Origin: Thermococci archaeon
GTDB taxonomy: Archaea; Methanobacteriota_B; Thermococci; Thermococcales; Thermococcaceae
NCBI GenBank assembly: GCA_003663695.1
Contig: QMUB01000076.1
Location: 1 to 6,370, forward strand
Direction: 5' to 3'
Length of the DNA stretch: 6,370 nt
Shown: positions 5,968 through 6,370 of the stretch, piece after piece
Position numbering within the stretch: position 1 is the stretch's first letter
Layout: every line of letters begins with the position of its first letter
Notes under the pieces: model-generated
What the model saw: only the letters and a program-made list of their open reading frames with translations
Told to the model about the DNA's origin: nothing
The model's database searches: none
Made by a program: the position numbers and the translations under genes

Positions 5968-5995
5968 AAATGCACACACTAAATTATACTTGGGT
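5942..5995 (+). repeat. Perfect 10-bp inverted repeat before the NifS-like gene
   Basis: ACCCAAGTAT (5942-5951) and its exact reverse complement ATACTTGGGT (5986-5995) are separated by 34 nt. The right arm contains GGGT of the ribosome site GGGTGA (5992-5997) for the ATG at 6002. In RNA a stem here would cover that site. In DNA the two arms would flank an AT-rich stretch (TAATTAAAAA, 5961-5970) that could be the promoter, so the arms could instead be paired protein-binding sites. Confidence 0.6.
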
Positions 5996-6001
5996 GAAAA
6001 A

Positions 6002-6370
6002 ATGACCATATATTTGGATAATGCAAACACAACAAAGCCTGATCCACGTGTTATCAAAGCCATGATGGAGTACTTTGAGGAGAAATATGGAACTCCCGGG
6101 GGAGAATTCGGACATCTGTTTGATGAGGATGCCAGAGAAGCCATTGAAATCACAAGGGAGAGGATAGCAAGGGAAATAAATGCCTCACCGGAGGAGATAA
6201 TATTCGTCTCCGACGAAATAGAAGCAGATAACATGGCGATTAAAGGAGTTGCATGGGCTGGGGGAAAGGGAAAAGTTCTTACCAGCAGAATAGAAAGGAA
6301 AGCCATTTTAAAAACGGTTGAAAGACTTAGAGAATGGGGATTTGAAACCCATGAAGTCGGTGTTGATAGA
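6002..6370 (+). CDS. Divergent NifS/IscS-like PLP-dependent protein (N-terminal part, runs off the window)
   Basis: The first 123 residues align with the start of class V aminotransferase-fold cysteine desulfurases: YLDNANTTKPDPRV (4-17), a GTPGGEFGH segment where IscS has GNPSS-x-H, IIFVSDEIEADNMAIKGVA (66-84) and VLTSRIERKAIL (92-103). In IscS/NifS the second block is FTSGATE-x-N and the third ends TS-x-x-EH-x-AVL. Here GAT, which binds the PLP phosphate, is DEI, and the His that stacks on PLP is Arg99. Both changes argue against normal desulfurase chemistry. The PLP Lys and the catalytic Cys loop lie beyond the window. The ATG at 6002 follows GGGTGA at 4 nt. It is divergent from corQ, 152 nt away. 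Possible roles are sulfur supply or a scaffold for Fe-S assembly in CorR, CooF or CooS, or an unrelated PLP reaction. It will probably be labelled cysteine desulfurase automatically. Confidence 0.85.
   Translation, partial: MTIYLDNANTTKPDPRVIKAMMEYFEEKYGTPGGEFGHLFDEDAREAIEITRERIAREINASPEEIIFVSDEIEADNMAIKGVAWAGGKGKVLTSRIERKAILKTVERLREWGFETHEVGVDR

Noticed and set aside
5932..6306. Minus-strand 124-codon open frame opposite the NifS-like gene
   Set aside because: The plus strand here carries clear class V aminotransferase motifs, and the antisense frame has no start signal or family pattern.
1..6370. tRNA, rRNA, CRISPR array, IS element or attachment site
   Set aside because: I found no tandem spaced repeats, transposase motifs, terminal inverted repeats or tRNA-like cloverleaf. 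Nearly all of the window is tightly packed coding sequence.

Overview
The window reads as part of a carbon-monoxide oxidation and hydrogen-evolution locus from a Thermococcus-type hyperthermophilic archaeon. The evidence is archaeal-style GGAGGTG ribosome binding sites, AT-rich TATA-like elements, short or abutting gene junctions, and the gene set itself: a V4R/HTH regulator pair followed by cooF, cooS, cooC, a cooT-like gene and a NuoL/MrpD-like membrane subunit. This order matches what I remember of the CODH-hydrogenase locus of Thermococcus onnurineus NA1 and relatives, where the two regulators are called CorQ and CorR. I cannot fix the species. GC looks moderate (roughly 40-45 % by eye).

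Layout. From right to left on the minus strand: corQ (5295-5849, Cys-rich V4R sensor), corR (4177-5289, radical-SAM-like domain fused to a ModE/LysR-type HTH), a 71-77 nt control region, cooF (3464-4099, four-cluster ferredoxin), cooS (1551-3452, Ni-Fe carbon monoxide dehydrogenase), a 79-nt gap with a T-rich tract, cooC (665-1471, Ni-insertion ATPase), a cooT-like gene (470-664), and the start of a proton-pumping-type membrane subunit (453 to beyond position 1). On the plus strand at the right edge, a divergent NifS/IscS-like PLP enzyme begins at 6002. It is separated from corQ by a 152-nt divergent promoter region holding a perfect 10-bp inverted repeat and a possible 13-codon leader ORF.

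How it works together. CooS oxidises CO with water to CO2. CooF carries the electrons towards a membrane-bound energy-converting hydrogenase, whose first visible subunit lies at the left edge. CooC and the CooT-like protein serve nickel delivery for the CooS C-cluster. CorQ and CorR are the probable CO-responsive activators of the cluster. No CooA-type (CRP/FNR) CO sensor is visible.

Most worth a second look: (1) CorR is more than an HTH protein. It begins with a radical-SAM Cx3Cx2C motif and keeps the PLLHP that normally follows GGE, but the GGE itself is replaced by CPN, and a SPASM-like second Cys set follows. This suggests an Fe-S-based sensor derived from a radical SAM enzyme. (2) The divergent NifS-like protein lacks the PLP-stacking His and the GAT phosphate-binding residues, so it may not be an ordinary desulfurase. 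(3) A TGTTC-N8-GAACA palindrome sits just upstream of the cooF TATA-like box and is the best visible operator candidate.
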